This document shows, piece by piece, positions 1-11,839 of a stretch of 64,000 nt of DNA. The stretch lies in assembly GCF_000003815.2 (NCBI RefSeq), contig NC_049982.1:8717028-8781027 (forward strand). Direction: 5' to 3'. The number at the start of each line of letters is the position of its first letter. Position 1 is the stretch's first letter. The notes beneath the pieces are model-generated. The model was not told the origin of the DNA. It did not search any database and saw only the letters and a program-made list of their open reading frames with translations. Both the position numbers and the translations under genes were made by a program. The DNA comes from Branchiostoma floridae. Taxonomy: Eukaryota; Chordata; Leptocardii; Amphioxiformes; Branchiostomatidae.

Positions 1-380
1 TGGTGGTAGGATTCTGTGTTGTCGGGATTGTCGTAGGTTGGTCTGTTGTTTGGATTGTTGTTAACTGTGTAGTAACATGCTTTGTTGTCGGGATTGTCGT
101 AGGTTGGTCTGTTGTTTGGATTGTTGTTAAATGTGTAGTAACATGCTTTGTTGTCGGGATTGTCGTAGGTTGGTCTGTTGTTTGGATTGTTGTTAACTGT
201 GTAGTTACATGCTTTGTTGTCGGGATTGTCGTAGGTTGGTCTGTTGTTTGGATTGTTGTTAAATGTGTAGTAACATGCTTTGTTGTCGGGATTGTCGTAG
301 GTTGGTCTGTTGTTTGGATCGTCGTAAACTGTGTAGTTACATGGCGAGTTGTCGGGATTGTCGTTAACTGTGTTGTGCGA
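1..380. repeat. 66-bp coding minisatellite
   Basis: About five and a half copies of a 66-bp unit. Units alternate between two variants (ttaactgtgtag and ttaaatgtgtag in plus orientation), suggesting a 132-bp higher-order unit that spread by unequal crossover. It encodes the Thr-rich repeats of the minus-strand mucin-like frame. Confidence 0.9.
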
Positions 381-699
381 TTTGTCCCATGGTAGATGGT
401 TCGCATGGTGGTCTGGTTATTAGGGACATCTCGTGGAAGTCGTTTCAAAACTTTTAGAGGAGACAGGTTCTTTTGAAGTATTTCCCCAGGGATATGCTTA
501 TTGTAGTCATCATACGAAAGTGTTGTCATTGTTAATAGGCCAATAGCCGCATCGTACTTTTTCGCTGATACTCGAGTTCTTTTTGTTGTGCGTTTTTCTT
601 CATCCTTTTGCGGTATTGTTGAATACGAATCTGTAGTTTCCAAAGCAGGTCTATCTTGTGCCTGTTCTGGCATCTTCATTTTTCCGTAATCATCTGCAG
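1..699 (-). CDS. Thr-rich mucin-like protein, partial exon off left edge
   Basis: The minus strand is open without a stop from 699 to base 1 (about 232 codons). It starts just after a good acceptor (cttttgatctacag, AG at 701-700), with two bases completing a split codon. The first ~110 residues are charged and non-repetitive (start ADDYGKMKMPEQ, later YDDYNKHIPGEILQK). After two N-glycosylation-type sites (NQTT, NRTT) it enters 22-residue Thr/Pro repeats (TTIPTTKHVTT then TTIQTTDQP) that run off the window. Thr-rich tandem repeats are typical of O-glycosylated mucin-like stalks; that role is inferred. The 66-bp repeat is a multiple of three, so the frame survives. No family was recognised. 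The opposite-strand 130-residue frame is judged to be its shadow. Both ends of the gene are missing. Confidence 0.55.
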
Positions 700-1280
700 C
701 TGTAGATCAAAAGCAGTGTTTGAGATGTACAGAGAATTTTTTGGCGTATTTTTGTATGTTTCTGCTATCTAGGAAGCGTAATTTTAGAAACCCGATAACA
801 TTTTAGAAGGTTATGAGCAAGCCTTACAATTAGATAGTAAATATAATGATAAGACCTGAAGAACAACGGACACATGATCGACTTTGCTTTTGCATCCTTC
901 TCAGAAATTCAGCATTGTGTTCGTCTCACAAACATATCATCACATTTATCGAACTATCAGCAAGCCTTCTGACGCACAAGATCTGCAGTCTGACCTCGAT
1001 GCGTTAACAGAATGGCAAAATCGTTGGCTTATGTCGTTCAACCCCTCTAAATGCCACATCCTCCATATCACCCGTAAGAAGCACCCCATCTTAACACAGT
1101 ACTCCCTCTGTGGAGAAGCCCTCACCGGTGTTAAGTCCCACCCCTATCTTGGAGTACAACTGTCCGACGATTTGCGGTGGGACACCCATATCAACCACGC
1201 CACTAGCAAAGCTGGTAAGGTCCTAGGGGTCATTCGGCGCAACTTGACCCATTGTCCATCCAGGGTCAAGGCCTGTTGTA

Positions 1281-2492
1281 TCCAACTTTCGTCAGTATCT
1301 AACTTTCGTAATATGCCGAATCCTGGATATCCAGGAATCGTCCTGAGCAGAAGGACGATTCCTGGATATCCAGAAATCGTCGCAAACAGGACGTTTCCTG
1401 GATAGACGACGGTGTTTATCCAGAACGTGTACGTGGGGGTGGAGCTTCCTGTTTTCGAGGGAGGAGACTATGCGGAGGGCGCCGCCGCGGGGCATGTTGT
1501 TTTCGTCAGAAAGCCGCCATCTTTGTATCTCCCCGCAAGAAGATCGTGTAGTTTATTCTGCTGATCCTGGTGTTACAGAACTTAGACGAATGTTGATAAT
1601 GATACTTTGATGTTTACATGTTACTTACGTATCAGGCCCAAAATGCTTTTTGCGTAATGAATTAACAAATGGCAGTCAAGATGGGATAAAGTTACTGTTG
1701 TTTTCCGTATAGCGACACATTCACGGTAACGTGTTAATAGCATCCAGATGGCGTCTCTTTCTCACACAAGGCCTGGTCCACATCCTGGATATCCAGGAAA
1801 CGGCTTGAACACGAGGACGCTTCCTGGATATCCAGAAAACGGCTTGAACAGGCTGAGGACGAATCCTGGATATCCAGAAAACGGCTTGAACAGACTCAGG
1901 ACGAATCCTGGATATCCAGAAAACGGCTTGAACAGACTCAGGATGAATCCTGGGTATCCAGAAAACGGCCTGAACAGGAGGACGATTCCTGGATATCCAG
2001 AAAACGGCCTGAACGCCTGACGAAAATAAGGAATTCTCCCGCCATTTTTGATTTGCGAGCAAGCGGTCACTGTTGGTCACGCACGCACCGCAATGGTATC
2101 CTGCACTGCGGGTGCCCCGTAATACTCTGAACGCATGTCTAAAGACAACCGTTGTCCACAACGATAGACAATAACAGTCGCACGACTATATTATGTGTTG
2201 TGTGTTTGAAGTTGTTTTTCGTGTAGCATCACATTCTATTTACGTGTTAGTAGCATTCAGATGACGTCCTATCATGGGGAGGGCAGCGGTCACTTCCGGG
2301 TTTTAATCTCTCGCAACTTGAGTCTGTCGAGGTCTCACGAGGTCGACCCATATATGGAAACATGGGCGTGCATAATAATGTTTTCTGTACTGTCAATCAC
2401 CATGATTGACGGCACCGGAAGTACGAATCCTGGATATCTAGTTTTCGTAAGGTTTTTGGACGATTACTGGAGCCGCCGAAAAGTAGATGCAA
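1281..2492. mobile_element. Insertion rich in TCCTGGATATCCAGGA palindromes
   Basis: About 1.2 kb interrupts the LINE frame. The flanks share an imperfect duplicated target (caaggcctgttgta at 1267-1280, caaggccacttgttac at 2493-2508). The insert carries some ten copies of a 16-nt palindrome centred on gatatc, plus an internal duplication: about 1697-1755 resembles 2207-2270 (both run from a ttttcg/ttttccg stretch to acgtgttaatagcat or acgtgttagtagcat). No transposase or convincing terminal repeats were found. Class unknown; perhaps a foldback or LTR-like remnant. Confidence 0.5.
1778..2018. repeat. 42-bp tandem array with palindromic core
   Basis: Five to six units of about 42 bp, each with tcctggatatccag followed by aaaacggcttgaac. 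The unit is a multiple of three, so several frames on both strands are open (for example NPGYPENGLNRLRT on plus). These frames are a by-product of the repeat, not evidence of a gene. Confidence 0.85.
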
Positions 2493-2747
2493 CAAGGCCA
2501 CTTGTTACAAAGCGCTGGTACGGCCCCACTTGGAATATAGTGCCACCGTCTGGGACCCGTACACCAACAAAGGGATACAGGCGGTGGAGGCCGTCCAGCG
2601 CAGGGCAGCCCGAGTGACCCTCAATGACTACCGGCAGACTAGCAGCGTGACACAAATGCTCAATGACCTGCAGTGGCGTCCTCTCTCCGAAAGGAGGAGG
2701 AACGCCCGCCTCACCTTCTTTTATAAGTTAGTTAACAACAAGATTAA

Positions 2748-3812
2748 CGGGGGCCGCCCTAAGACGGTCCCCGTCGTAAGACGGTACGGATTTTTTGCTG
2801 ATCTTATTATCCATAAGTACACCGTGTTTGTTGCCACTGACTATGCTGATTACAAAGGTAAATAAACCAAGTCCATGCACACAACTTTAATTTGCATTCC
2901 AAGTATACTTTAACATATTCACTTCATGTTTTTCTAAGAGCAGAATTCTAACAGTAATGTTGACAGTGCTGAATCACTGCGGTCACCGGCCTCTGCGTAT
3001 TGGCGGCTCGTGTCGCTAACTATACGAACTCATCCAAGCAGTCACACAACTGCCATGGTACACATAAATAAAGCTCCATAAAACACTATGAATATGGGTC
3101 TTCAAATGTTTGTTGAGTAGAAAAGAAAGCAAAAGGAAGCGACATAAACATTGCCACCATTGTACTCCCAAGGGAGTGTGGCCGTGAAGGTGGCAGACTA
3201 GAGAACGCTCCAAAGATTTATTTGACTGTAACAAATGATTCGTGCTGTCTATGAAAATAAGACTTGACAGAGAGATGTAGATGATATTTTCATATAATCA
3301 GACAGAGTTGTGTTGATGTTGGCGGTGTCGTTTTTTCGTAATAGTTTTTTTAGTCGGGCATTCACAATCAGTGCATTCAGCCCATTGCCCGTAAAACATC
3401 AGCTTGATTGTTCTAGGTACAGCCTTCCTCATGAAGTACATACAGTCACGATTTTACTGTCAAAAGAAAGATAAAATATCATACTATTAATTTTTTTCTG
3501 TGTACTTAGATTTATCACTTACTTCTGAATAGAGCAAAATATAAAAAAAAGCGTACCGAGTTAGGCACACTGTCCAGCGTAGCACAAAATTGGAAGGTTA
3601 CATACACGAAATTGTCTCTCAGTGTTTGCCGCTTGTAACACGCAGCGCGAAAGGTACATGAACCACATGAATGCATTTCTTATTCAAGTATGTTGTTCAA
3701 ATCTATGAGTAAAAAATTCAGTCATCAAAATTTGACCACTCTCAGGCAACTAGCGATGGAGCGCCATGAGTTTGAGCGCAAGAAAAAGCGTACCGTGTTG
3801 GGGCACCTCCCG
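2748..3812. mobile_element. TTAA-flanked TIR element (1065 bp)
   Basis: Inserted in the LINE between TTAA at 2744-2747 and TTAA at 3813-3816. The ends are imperfect inverted repeats: the left reads cgggggccgccc... with acggtacggattttttgc, and the right reads, inverted, cgggaggtgcccc... with acggtacgctttttcttgc. A further TIR-like block (aaaaagcgtaccgagttagg) lies near 3547. A TTAA target duplication is the piggyBac hallmark, but no transposase is present, so this is a non-autonomous element at best. Confidence 0.55.
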
Positions 3813-3904
3813 TTAACACAGAACCTACTGATTCCGACCCAAGGGCGAACCCGAGGCAGCCATCAACATAAGTACAAACCAATCTTTGCAAGAACAGACA
3901 CATA

Positions 3905-4424
3905 GATACTAATACAGAGTTATACAGCAACATATTTCAAACATTTTTGACAGACCTAAAGTTAATGTCGTACATAAATTGAAATATCCATGTTTCTGAA
4001 CATATATAGTATGAAATAAGAAGAACAAAGTCTTGAGTAATTGCTGTCTTGCCCACAAGCTGGCAATATGACTGGTACTGTTGAGATGCAGATGTATCCG
4101 CTTTTTATTTGTATTTCGATGCTTGCCATTTAATACTTTTGTTCTCCCTTCGTGAGCACTTACTTGTTGCATTTTATAAAGGGAGAGGAGCTAAGTTCTT
4201 TAGTGCCAACGTTCATACTTTTTTCAGACAGTACTAGTGTAGTACTGAAGTCAGGGGACATGTTGTAAAATATAATAGCTCGTTATATATATGTGTATAT
4301 TTGGCGTAATCTATTTTGTTATTGTTTGTTACCATGGTTACTTACACACTTCATTGTATCATTGATTGTAACATTGTGAATGAAGAATAAAATGTGGGGA
4401 AAAAAAATTAAAAAAAAAAAAAAA
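3905..4424 (+). mobile_element. Poly(A)-tailed retro-insertion with 15-bp target duplication
   Basis: Perfect 15-bp direct repeats (aagaacagacacata) at 3890-3904 and 4425-4439 flank 520 bp ending in an A-rich tail, with AATAAA at 4386-4391 about 20 bp upstream. These are hallmarks of target-primed reverse transcription of a polyadenylated RNA. Removing it restores the LINE reading frame exactly (RTDT then YKYSYFPRT). No open frame was recognised; it may be a 3'-UTR retrocopy or a SINE. Confidence 0.8.
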
Positions 4425-4691
4425 AAGAACAGACACATACAAGTACTCATATTTTCCTAGAACAATTCCGGAGTGGAATTCCCTGCCTGGCGCGGTAGTA
4501 AGTGCTCCCACAGTTGAGAGCTTCCGCGCCAGGCTGGAGGGCTGCCCGCCCTAACCCGGGACCTCAGCTCCCCCCCTACTTTGCCCCTTGCGGGGTTATA
4601 TGGGGGTAACCCATGATGATGATGATGATGACATTTAAGAAGGCACCGTCGATGAAGGTTAGACATCCAGGTAATAAGATGTGCCAAAGAG

Positions 4692-4718
4692 CAGTTACTC
4701 AAGCAGCTTGAGTAACTG
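4692..4718. repeat. Short perfect hairpin, deleted foldback relic
   Basis: The 27-nt palindrome has cagttactcaag arms and a 3-nt loop, with tagacatccaggtaataagat just upstream. Both match the ends of the foldback element at 54200-54358, so this is an internally deleted copy. Confidence 0.7.
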
Positions 4719-4890
4719 TTTTTGGCATAAAGAAGGCACCATTTCAGAGAATAATAAACAAGATTGTGAAACTAAAGCAACGATATGTAAATCAATGGAA
4801 ATGTAAATCACTATATTAATGTTAATAACGTCATGATCGAACAAAGTTGAATTTCCATATCTTTTCATATCAAGTCAATAATCTACATAT

Positions 4891-4896
4891 TTTATT
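4891..4896 (-). terminator. Poly(A) signal of the C-type lectin gene
   Basis: AATAAA on the minus strand, about 33 bp after the lectin stop codon. Confidence 0.5.
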
Positions 4897-4928
4897 TGCA
4901 CGATTACATACATCCATAATACATAACG

Positions 4929-6185
4929 CTACTCACCTATTTGGCAAACAAAGGACGAAAGTTGGGCTTTTCCTTCCGAATCTGGATTACAGTGGTGTGG
5001 AGTCCAACTTAACTTCAAGTCTATCCTCATGGCTACGCAGTCTTTCGAGTTCGTGTTAAGAACATCCGACCATCTGCTGAAATTCCCCACCAATGTGCCG
5101 TCCATGTACATCCACGTTCCCTCCGCGTCCAGGTCATTTATGCCGATCATTGCCGATTCGGACAGCAACGAGGATATGGCGCCATGCTCGTGCAGGCTTC
5201 TGGGACTCGCAAGGCTGCCGCCATCTCGAACGCAAGCAACCTGTGCCTCGAAGAAGTTTACAGAGGCCTTTATGACCCGGTAGCAATTGGGATCGCGAAA
5301 GACGTATCCCTCCGGGCATGCTGTCGGGAAAAGACACACAAAAAACAAGAGACGTCACAGTGGTGTAATGACAGGTGCCATAACCCACATGCATAATACA
5401 GAGATGATGATAGTTTATTAGGGCGTGGTCACAAAGGTCGTGCCATCGTCGTATGATTTTGATGCCATAGGATTTTCAAGCAGGCTGTGATAGAACCAAC
5501 CACCGACAAGGATTCGAAACATCTTTTTGTGTTGCAAGACATGTACAGCTTAACTCTGAAAGAAACATGCATGGCAGTCTCAAGAAACGCCCGGAGATAG
5601 CAATCGTACAACGATCACAGGACCTTTGGGACCGTGCCCTTAGTTGACGGACTTAATATACACTCTCGGACACTCATGTGACTGCATACCGAATACTGGT
5701 AGCTAGCTTTGACTACGGTACGGTATGTGGGGTTTCGTGCTTCCTTGTATTCTTATCATTGTCGTATAATTGAGCAGGTATTATATGTTTTAGCATATAG
5801 CACATATCCATAATCTGGATTGGAACATCGACACGAAGACCCAAGAGTGAGAAAAAGAACTGAAATGTTTTTGTTTTCTTTGCAAACCCATTGGCAACGC
5901 CCTACGGTCAAGTGGACACCCAGTTTTAAATGACGTTGTTCATTTGGTGTTTCTAATGACCTTTAAAACTCTCCTGTTTACAGTTTAAGCAAACATGTTC
6001 CTAAAAGATTCGATGATTAATTTCGGCAAACAACGAGTACACGAGTTGCATAAGCATAAAACACATACGATAGAAATTCTGGGTGTGGTCAAACTTGTCT
6101 CTGAACCATTGAGTTCGATCAATGTCTTACCTTTACTTGCTGGCATGTTCCAAAGAAATATGGCCATAACAACGACGAAAAGCAT
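4929..6185 (-). CDS. Secreted C-type lectin-like protein, two exons
   Basis: Exon 1 (6185-6131) starts at the only suitable ATG after an in-frame stop and encodes a hydrophobic leader (MLFVVVMAIFLWNMPASK), ending in phase 1 at donor G|GTAAGA. Exon 2 (5320-4929) follows acceptor cttttcccgacag in the matching phase and stops at TAG 4931-4929, so the protein is about 148 residues: signal peptide plus one CTLD with no stalk. Six cysteines fit the long-form CTLD (CPEGY, NCYRV, VACV, DCVAM, HHCN, FVCQI). The canonical EPN/QPD and WND calcium and sugar motifs are absent (WTPHHC in place of WND), so classical calcium-dependent sugar binding is unlikely. Such short secreted CTLDs are common in invertebrate immunity; that role is inferred. 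The 5321-6130 intron shows nothing else. Confidence 0.7.
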
Positions 6186-6679
6186 GGTTAAAATCAAACA
6201 GCTTCGGCACTGCCCCTCCAAAAACAGAGATTACACAATGTTTGTGGCTGCGTAAGAGACTTTTTATGGTTACTGAACTGACACGGTTACTTTATTCTGA
6301 CCTTTAAAATTAATCCAAACAACAAGTTGATCTCGCGAGAAGTGGCGATAGTAGCTATATATAGACACAAATTGACATGGCGACTACGGTGCGGCTTTAA
6401 ATCAGTTGTGAATTCTGTATTCAAGCATCCAAAAGAACGAATAATCCCATTTTAGCAAATTAGATATAAGAGAGGGTGCATTACTGCAAAAAGTACACAT
6501 TAGGTGGTCGCTGATCACGTCAATAATTTCCGAATACATTGTATTTCGATCACGTTAAATCATGTTCAAGTAGATCTAGAATAAATAATTGGGCTATACA
6601 ATGGATGTTCGTTGCCTTCTCATTTCACATGAGGGGCGTTTCCTTTCTCTAACACATGCAAATGTGGTTGAATACCTAA

Positions 6680-7603
6680 AGGTGGGCTCCCACTGCACTC
6701 GCGTCACGCTTGCGTCGCTTCGGGGTTCGGTCATTGTGTCACTGTTGTGTTATTTTCGCCGATTTTCTGATGCGCACCCACTGACATGCGTCACTGTTGC
6801 GTTTCTAGACTAAATGAACAGGTTATCGGAAGTCGCAGCGTTGTCAATGTATGAAAAATCACTGTAAACTGATGAAAATGCCTAAAAATGAGATTTATAA
6901 TGAAATAATTTCCCTTGTGATGATGCTTATGCTTATGAATGTTACTTATGTTATATGATAACCTTGAAAGACTTTTACAGTAAAAGAAGTAACCCAAATG
7001 AATGGACACGAACCATATACCAGATTTGACTCCATCGCTTATGTGTTTTGCAACAAGTATGTGTAATGGTGTGTGTTAATTTGCATATTTCAAAATGAAA
7101 AATCTTGATATTTCCTACGTTTTAATAGGAAATAGACAAAATATAACCGTGATACTGTTGAAGGAATGTTGGCGTCACTGTTGTGTCACTGTTGTGTTAC
7201 TCTTGGGTCATTGTTGTAACTGAAAAACTGCTGTAAAATGATATCCAAAATGTATCCAAAATAGCTTTTCAATAATAAAATGATGTTTACTTTTGATACT
7301 TGGTGCAAAATAGACAAAATAGAACCTTGATACTGTTGAAGACATGTTGGCGTCACTATTGTGTCACTGTTGTGTTACTCTTGGGTCACTGTTGTGTCAC
7401 TCTTTGGTCACTGTTGGGGCATCTTGCCACTTGCGTTATTTTTTAACTTCCAAAAAACCGTCGCGCTTGCTTGTGTCACCTCTAGGTTTGCTTGTGTCAC
7501 CTCTAGGTTCGCTCGCGTCACCTCTAGGTACCGCGGGGTTACGTCTGCGTTGTCGAACCCCGAAGCGACCCAAGCGTGACGCGAGTGCAGTGGGAGCCCA
7601 CCT
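6680..7603. mobile_element. Harbinger-like TIR element (924 bp)
   Basis: Near-perfect ~50-bp inverted repeats begin aggtgggctcccactgcact at 6680 and end as its complement at 7603, with one mismatch noted. The flanks carry TAA at 6677-6679 and 7604-7606, the 3-bp target duplication typical of PIF/Harbinger. The interior is tandem gtgtcactgttgtgttact-type repeats with no transposase, so it is a MITE-like element. A degenerate relative lies at 38239-38484. Confidence 0.75.
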
Positions 7604-7606
7604 TAA

Positions 7607-9779
7607 GTTAGTACTTCAGTTAAGCTGTACATTTGGTCCAATACTTCAGTTGGACACCTAATTCTACGATAGTAACTTTACATTTAAAAAAAAGTCCTGT
7701 TCAACATATTCTATTTCAGTTCCTCTATCTAATGGAAAAAGTTTCTGTCAAAAACGTCACAGTCTGAAGGCAAGTATAGGTAACACTCCAATAAGCACAA
7801 GGAGGTGAAACTACTCCGAGAGGGCATTTTGGGTCCCATTTCCTCTTATACAGAATTGACCCAGGTACCGATGTTGGTCGCGGACAGGTTGGCTGTGCAC
7901 AACCAGATGATCAAGACTGAAATAGCACCATTGCATAACCCTGACCTTGTTTAAGTAGGCTGAAAGCAATAACTCTGACGTGTTAGAGCTTAAGCGACAG
8001 TTACAAATTTGCAGTTGTCCAGGGGATCTTCTCAAGTACGTGTGCCTTTTCACGAGCACATTGCCCTTGGGCTATAGGTAAAGTTGACTCCACCTTCGCT
8101 CTTCAGGTTCGCAGTTGTCTTGTCGTATTGTGTTTTAGCAAACTCTTTGTAGATGTCATTATTGGTCTCCGACTTCAGCAAACTGCCCAATCTGTTATAA
8201 TATGTATGCCTTCTCTAGAAACAACAACATTTCACTTATTCTCTAGAAACGAAAACATTTCACTTATTGTCCTTAACGGCAAACGGGGGATAGGGGTATA
8301 TCAGTGATCAGTATTTTGATATTTTCATGTCATTTGAATCATTCGGCCCTTTTCCCCCTCCACATATCCACTGTGTTTACATCCCAGTAATCTTACCCAG
8401 GGCATGGCCACAGGAATAGTTCCGTATCAACATTTTAGGCACAACCCATTACCACATTGTGCATTCATATAGTAGTTTGGAACTACGTGCAATCTAGCTC
8501 GTAATTTCTTGCGGCCATATTTTACGATTGAATCAGCTGTTATTCTTTCTTAACCTTGCCCTGGCGGTAACGTCCTACCTAAGTTGTAAAGTACGGACTA
8601 GTCGACTGAACAATTCTTTCCTCAGTTACACAATCCGACTGTGTTTTGTGTTTGAGTGGGTTCGACAGTGTTTATAGTCAGTGTTCATCCCGAGTCCTAC
8701 TAAGAGTACTAGTGTTATTATTGTGAAGTTTGAATGGTATCATCTCTGTGTTAGTAAAATCAGAACTGCCGTATATGTCATTTCGGCAGTGTTGGTTGAA
8801 GAAAATTTTCAAAGTGAGGATCTCAAAGGCCATGGTCTAGACATACATATATACAAATTGTATAGCGCAGAATCATCTGATAGCGTAATCTTCTGAACTG
8901 TTACAAGCTCAGTTTTTATGGCCGGGTCTCTGATTAATGACATCACTGAATTACTTGTGAGCATTGATTGAAAGATTTTGTGGTAACGTCTTCAAAATTA
9001 CCTAGCCACAACCACCGGTACCCGGAATGTCTCCGTGAACCTCTGTACCTGGCACCAGGAGGGAGGGTTCTGAGTCATGTTTACTTCACAGATGGTTAAA
9101 CGAGTAAATAACATGTTAGATACTTCTGTTGCAGTTTGCACGCATGGAAAAGTCAATGTTGTCGCCCAATGGTGGGAGGAATTGCGTTCGTGATGATGAC
9201 TGAAATCTGCGTGAAGTATGCCGTCTGAACTAGGAGTTACTTAGATTTCATATGATTATTTTATGAGATACAATAAAATGAACACAGTTTGTTTAGCCTG
9301 TGGTGTCTAATTAACACTGAGTTTTCAATAGAAGATATAAGGTGCAACCCACGGAGCAAAGGATGTATGTACAAATAAAGTTTAAATGGGCAAGAGTATA
9401 TTGGTCGACCCCATCTCTCGGTAGAAATGATCACATGACTGTTCTCGGTATCCATGCTACAAATGCCAAAGCCGCTCTAGATAAAGGCCAAGCAAATTGC
9501 TAACAGTTGTAGATTCTTTGCTAATAAGTCACAAGTGTAAAATCTGTAGGGAACGTATGGCATCTTACATCACGTATGTATCTTTGGGACATGCATGCTA
9601 TGTATACGGCATGACATGTTGCATGTTGCAAATTAGTAATGCCCTCCAGCTACCAGTGACCAGGTCAGCCCGCTGGCCTACTACGGCCAAATGCACCAAA
9701 TGCCTGGACATAAGGCTTGAAACAGCTCAAAAGTATTAAGAGTTATATTTTTCAGTATATATGAAAAATATGAAGAATT
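7607..9779. other. No gene seen
   Basis: No exon, RNA or complete element was recognised. A small tandem duplication of about 28 bp (ctctagaaacaacaacattt then ctctagaaacgaaaacattt) lies near 8214-8270. Confidence 0.5.
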
Positions 9780-10030
9780 GGCAGCCCGAACTGAAGAACA
9801 GGCACAAGCATAGGATCTGCTCCTATGAATGGACAACTTCCGTAATGTAAGGTTTGGTTTTAAAATGGCATCCCGGACTGAAGGACAGGCAACGAGCTTC
9901 CGTTATGTAATTAGAAGGTTTGTCGGAAACTTGTCAGTCCGAACAAAGTCCTTGGCCCGAACAAGCCTCCATTATTTCAAGAAGTGATCATCAATGGCCA
10001 CTTCCGTTGTGTAAGGTTTGCCAGACTCTG
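9780..10030. repeat. Degenerate short tandem repeats
   Basis: Three or four diverged copies of a block with cccgaactgaagaacaggca, followed by aacttccgtaatgtaaggtt. No coding potential was seen. Confidence 0.5.
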
Positions 10031-11839
10031 TAAGCAGGTCGCATGAGTTCAAAACATAAAAATATAATATAATATAACTGTAATTTCCATGGGAGACATG
10101 AATGAACCCCTGGTGTAGATTCTATTCTTAGCCACTGCAGATAGACTGTTATGAAAACACAATGATGTATTTAATCGATATCCCGTTGTTTTGTAAGTTT
10201 TTTGTAAGGTTCTGAAATGACCCATGTACCACAATGTCCAATATCTCGCCACTACTGAATTTTCAAGGCAAGGTACATTGTGAAGATCGATGGAAATACA
10301 GCTATTAATCAACAGAATTGAATTATGCCACATATGATTGTCCCGCGCACTTGTAATACTTGGAACACAGATTTTGGCAGGGAGTTAGACTTTCCAAGTA
10401 TGCAGTAACGTGAAGATCTGAACTCTAAAATTTTGTCCTGTCACCGATTTCTCTCGATCCTCAACGCGCTTTTTTTTACACCCCAACCCATATGAGCGAT
10501 CGCGATGATGTCACGATGACGCAGTGGTAGGCAAAAAGCAGGTGTTTGGCAAAACATTTATTTACGTATGGACTAGTAAGTTGATTTGCTGATTTAAATA
10601 TCAATTTTCAATCCGATCTACGGACGTTCTGGTAGGCACCAGCCGTCGAATACCTCAACACACACACACACACACCTGCAAGAATAATATGTACTCCCTG
10701 CCGGCGAAAACATAATGAGATTGACTGTATATTCGGCGTCACATATTAGAAATAATGCTCGTCCGACGAATCTGAAGCATGAGAAGGACATTACTGACCG
10801 GACTACGGTTAATGAACTCTTGATGATTGAGCGATTTTTAAGGATTTGGCCTATGTCGTCTGGTCACCAAACCCCGTAAACTGTAACAAGGTAGATTTTT
10901 GGGCAATAAATAAATACGCTCGACTCTCTGGCGAAATCGGAAATTTTTAAGTGCGGCGGCCTTTTAGCGATCAGCGAATCAGACCTATAGGGTCATGGAC
11001 AGTGTGACGCCGGCTTTAGAACCGTGTAAACATTGTCATATCCGACTCACCTGCACACGTACCGATACAGAACACTGTCGGGACAATCAAAAGGATTCTC
11101 CAAAAGGACATCGCGCTGCTGGTTAACCGTTACAGCGTGTTGCATTTTCCTCCATTAGGAATAGTTTGTTGAATGTTAGTACTCCACCGGCCATGACTGG
11201 GTCTAATTCAGACCCACGCCTTTTCTGAGCTACTCGTTTCCTTGTGACGTCACGTCAGACGGTCGACGAGCAAGTTTTGTACGCCTCGAGCGTGGGTCGT
11301 TGTCTAAGTAGAGTTTAATTATGCGAACGTAATTTTGCGACGTGTTACAATCTACACATGTTGTTTTAAGTGATTCTTTCTTTTAAGCTGTTCACAATAA
11401 GTCTTTAACACAACTGCTCTTTACGTCTAGCTGGAATATTGTAAACCGCCATGAATGTCGGTTGGTTTTGAGAAAGGACAGCTTACGACAGATAATCAGG
11501 GCGCCTCAGGTGTGGTACGACCTTCAACCTAAGTTTAGATGACCTTTCTATCTGTTGACATGTGTAGCTTCTACTTTGCAACTAGACGATAAACACCGTC
11601 TCGCAAAACCTTCTCAATCTCAGAAGTCGTGACTTTAAACCATATGATCTTACAGTTTTATCACTGAGAATGACATTCCCTTTTGTGATCGTCGTATAAA
11701 TGTGAATTCTAAAAGGGTGTTTGAATCATATATAGACACATCATTCGGGTATTGTTACATGGTTGGTTTCATATACATTTGTTTTCATTTTTCTCTTCGC
11801 CAAGAAGAGTATGAGATTGCTGACTTAGGTCTGTATGTA
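10031..11839. other. No gene seen
   Basis: Non-repetitive A/T-rich DNA apart from a short (CA)n tract near 10660. No splice-bounded open frame was recognised. Confidence 0.45.

Larger units (their letters stand above)
930..4632 (+). mobile_element. CR1-like LINE 3' end, split by three insertions
   Basis: Four plus-strand pieces line up in order as the C-terminal part of one non-LTR retrotransposon ORF2. Piece 1 (930-1280) has the segment after the reverse-transcriptase active site (WQNRWLMSFNPSKCH, then YLGVQLSDDLRWDTHI). Piece 2 (2493-2747) continues with VRPHLEYSATVWDP, IQAVEAVQRRAARV and FFYKLVNN. Piece 3 (3813-3904) has LLIPTQGRTRGSHQHKYKP. Piece 4 (4425-4632) ends FPRTIPEWNSLPG, stop at about 4550, then a (GAT)n tail at 4612-4631, typical of CR1-type 3' ends. 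The copy is 5'-truncated and has at least one frame slip between pieces 2 and 3. Each gap is filled by a different insertion, annotated separately. Confidence 0.75.

Noticed and set aside
3-395. 130-codon plus-strand frame of Val/Trp/Cys repeats
   Set aside because: It is antisense to the minus-strand Thr-rich frame, and its composition is implausible for a protein.
1721-2161. Open frames on both strands over the 42-bp array
   Set aside because: The repeat unit is a multiple of three, so stop-free frames arise automatically; no domain or splice support.
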